From the NCBI GenBank assembly GCA_964476565.1, contig CAYZBG010000036.1, forward strand, positions 1-50,568: a stretch of 50,568 nucleotides of DNA, given 5' to 3'. Shown in pieces: positions 50,377 through 50,568 of this stretch. Made by a program: the position numbers and the translations under genes. The notes below the pieces were generated by a model. It did not search any database, had not been told where the DNA came from, and saw nothing but the letters and a program-made list of their open reading frames with translations. Positions within the stretch are counted from its first letter, which is position 1. Each line of letters opens with the position of its first letter. This DNA comes from CAMAXB01 sp964476565 (GTDB lineage Bacteria > Verrucomicrobiota > Verrucomicrobiia > Opitutales > Opitutaceae).

Positions 50377-50383
50377 GGGATAA

Positions 50384-50458
50384 GGGAGTGAGGGAGCAAG
50401 GGGAGGATCCCCGAACCCCTCAGTCCCCGATATCCCGCGCCCCCACTCCCTCACTCCC
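50384..50458. repeat. Palindromic element between gyrB and gyrA
   Basis: GGGAGTGAGGGAG (50384-50396) is perfectly complementary to 50446-50458, a 13-bp stem with a 49-base loop that is itself rich in GGGG and CCCC runs. It starts 8 bases after the gyrB stop codon and ends 24 bases before the gyrA start. The arms are short-period repeats of GAGGGA. There is no T-run. It resembles the inverted repeat at 12-101 in base style. Confidence 0.7.
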
Positions 50459-50481
50459 CCACCTCCTTTCCTTCCGAAGGC

Positions 50482-50568
50482 ATGTACACCGCCAACGAGA
50501 AACTCTCGACCGCCAACATCACCGACATCATGCAGACGGCCTACATCGATTACTCGATGTCGGTCATC
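50482..50568 (+). CDS. gyrA: DNA gyrase subunit A, 5' part
   Basis: The first 29 codons run off the window end. The frame reads MYTANEKLSTANITD, then IMQTAYIDYSMSVI, the N-terminal helix of gyrase A before the winged helix and catalytic Tyr region. GAAGG lies directly upstream of the ATG. Position after gyrB and the match to IDYSMSVI, a hallmark of GyrA, support the call. GyrA cuts and rejoins the DNA strands in the gyrase heterotetramer. Confidence 0.9.
   Translation, partial: MYTANEKLSTANITDIMQTAYIDYSMSVI

Noticed and set aside
1..50568. tRNA genes, rRNA genes, CRISPR arrays, transposases or integrases
   Set aside because: I saw no cloverleaf with a conserved T-loop, no regularly spaced direct repeats and no transposase or integrase motif in the open frames. 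A dedicated tRNA or CRISPR scan could still find something I missed.

Overview
The window is high-GC DNA with dense, tightly packed genes and two 100-N assembly gaps. Nothing in it identifies the species. The gene set (flagellar genes with FliD/FliS chaperones, two short flagellins, TonB receptor, cytochrome-independent housekeeping genes, PilX-type pilus genes, gyrB-gyrA) and the style of the proteins suggest a motile Gram-negative member of the Verrucomicrobiota, most likely Opitutaceae-like. That placement is inference from memory of such genomes, not a database result.

Layout. 1-3021: a small membrane protein and a divergent OxyR-type LysR regulator sharing a four-part OxyR-like operator, a first assembly gap, and an MFS efflux permease. 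3030-8983: a late flagellar region with a FliT/FlgN-like protein, fliS, an flgM-like gene, a lipoprotein coupled to fliD, and two flagellin genes. 9199-22643 (minus strand): a 13 kb cluster of large, multidomain glycosyltransferases, a TPR-methyltransferase, a protein joining a phosphodiesterase-like and a nucleotidyltransferase-like domain, and an O-GlcNAc-transferase-like enzyme. This is most simply a flagellin glycosylation locus. 22845-25693: an HDOD protein and a PAS/histidine kinase/receiver hybrid. 25767-29417: a phasin-like protein, an ABC1/UbiB kinase and a subtilase. 29428-33915 (minus): YjbQ, fumarase C, an anti-sigma-like protein with its ECF sigma factor, and a polyprenyl diphosphate synthase. 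34067-37127: a metal-handling group ending in a ZnuD-like TonB receptor. 37186-40538: a small protein, rpsT and a two-component system. 40662-45866: a three-gene pilin-like cassette present twice in tandem. 45868-47649 (minus): RNase P RNA, a zinc-ribbon coiled-coil protein and an Rrf2 regulator. 47818 to the end: gyrB and the first 29 codons of gyrA.

How the genes work together. Four sites fit the sigma-28 (FliA) promoter pattern TAAA-N15/16-GCCGATAA: upstream of fliD, the first flagellin, the flgM-like gene and, notably, the O-GlcNAc-transferase-like gene at the head of the glycosyltransferase cluster. This ties the glycosyltransferase to filament assembly by regulation as well as by proximity. 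The most unusual single protein is the phosphodiesterase-like/nucleotidyltransferase fusion (15596-17983): its metal ligands look intact, but I cannot find the usual Ser/Thr nucleophile. The best candidate for an undescribed system is therefore the flagellin modification locus as a whole; the duplicated pilin cassette behind a two-component system is second.
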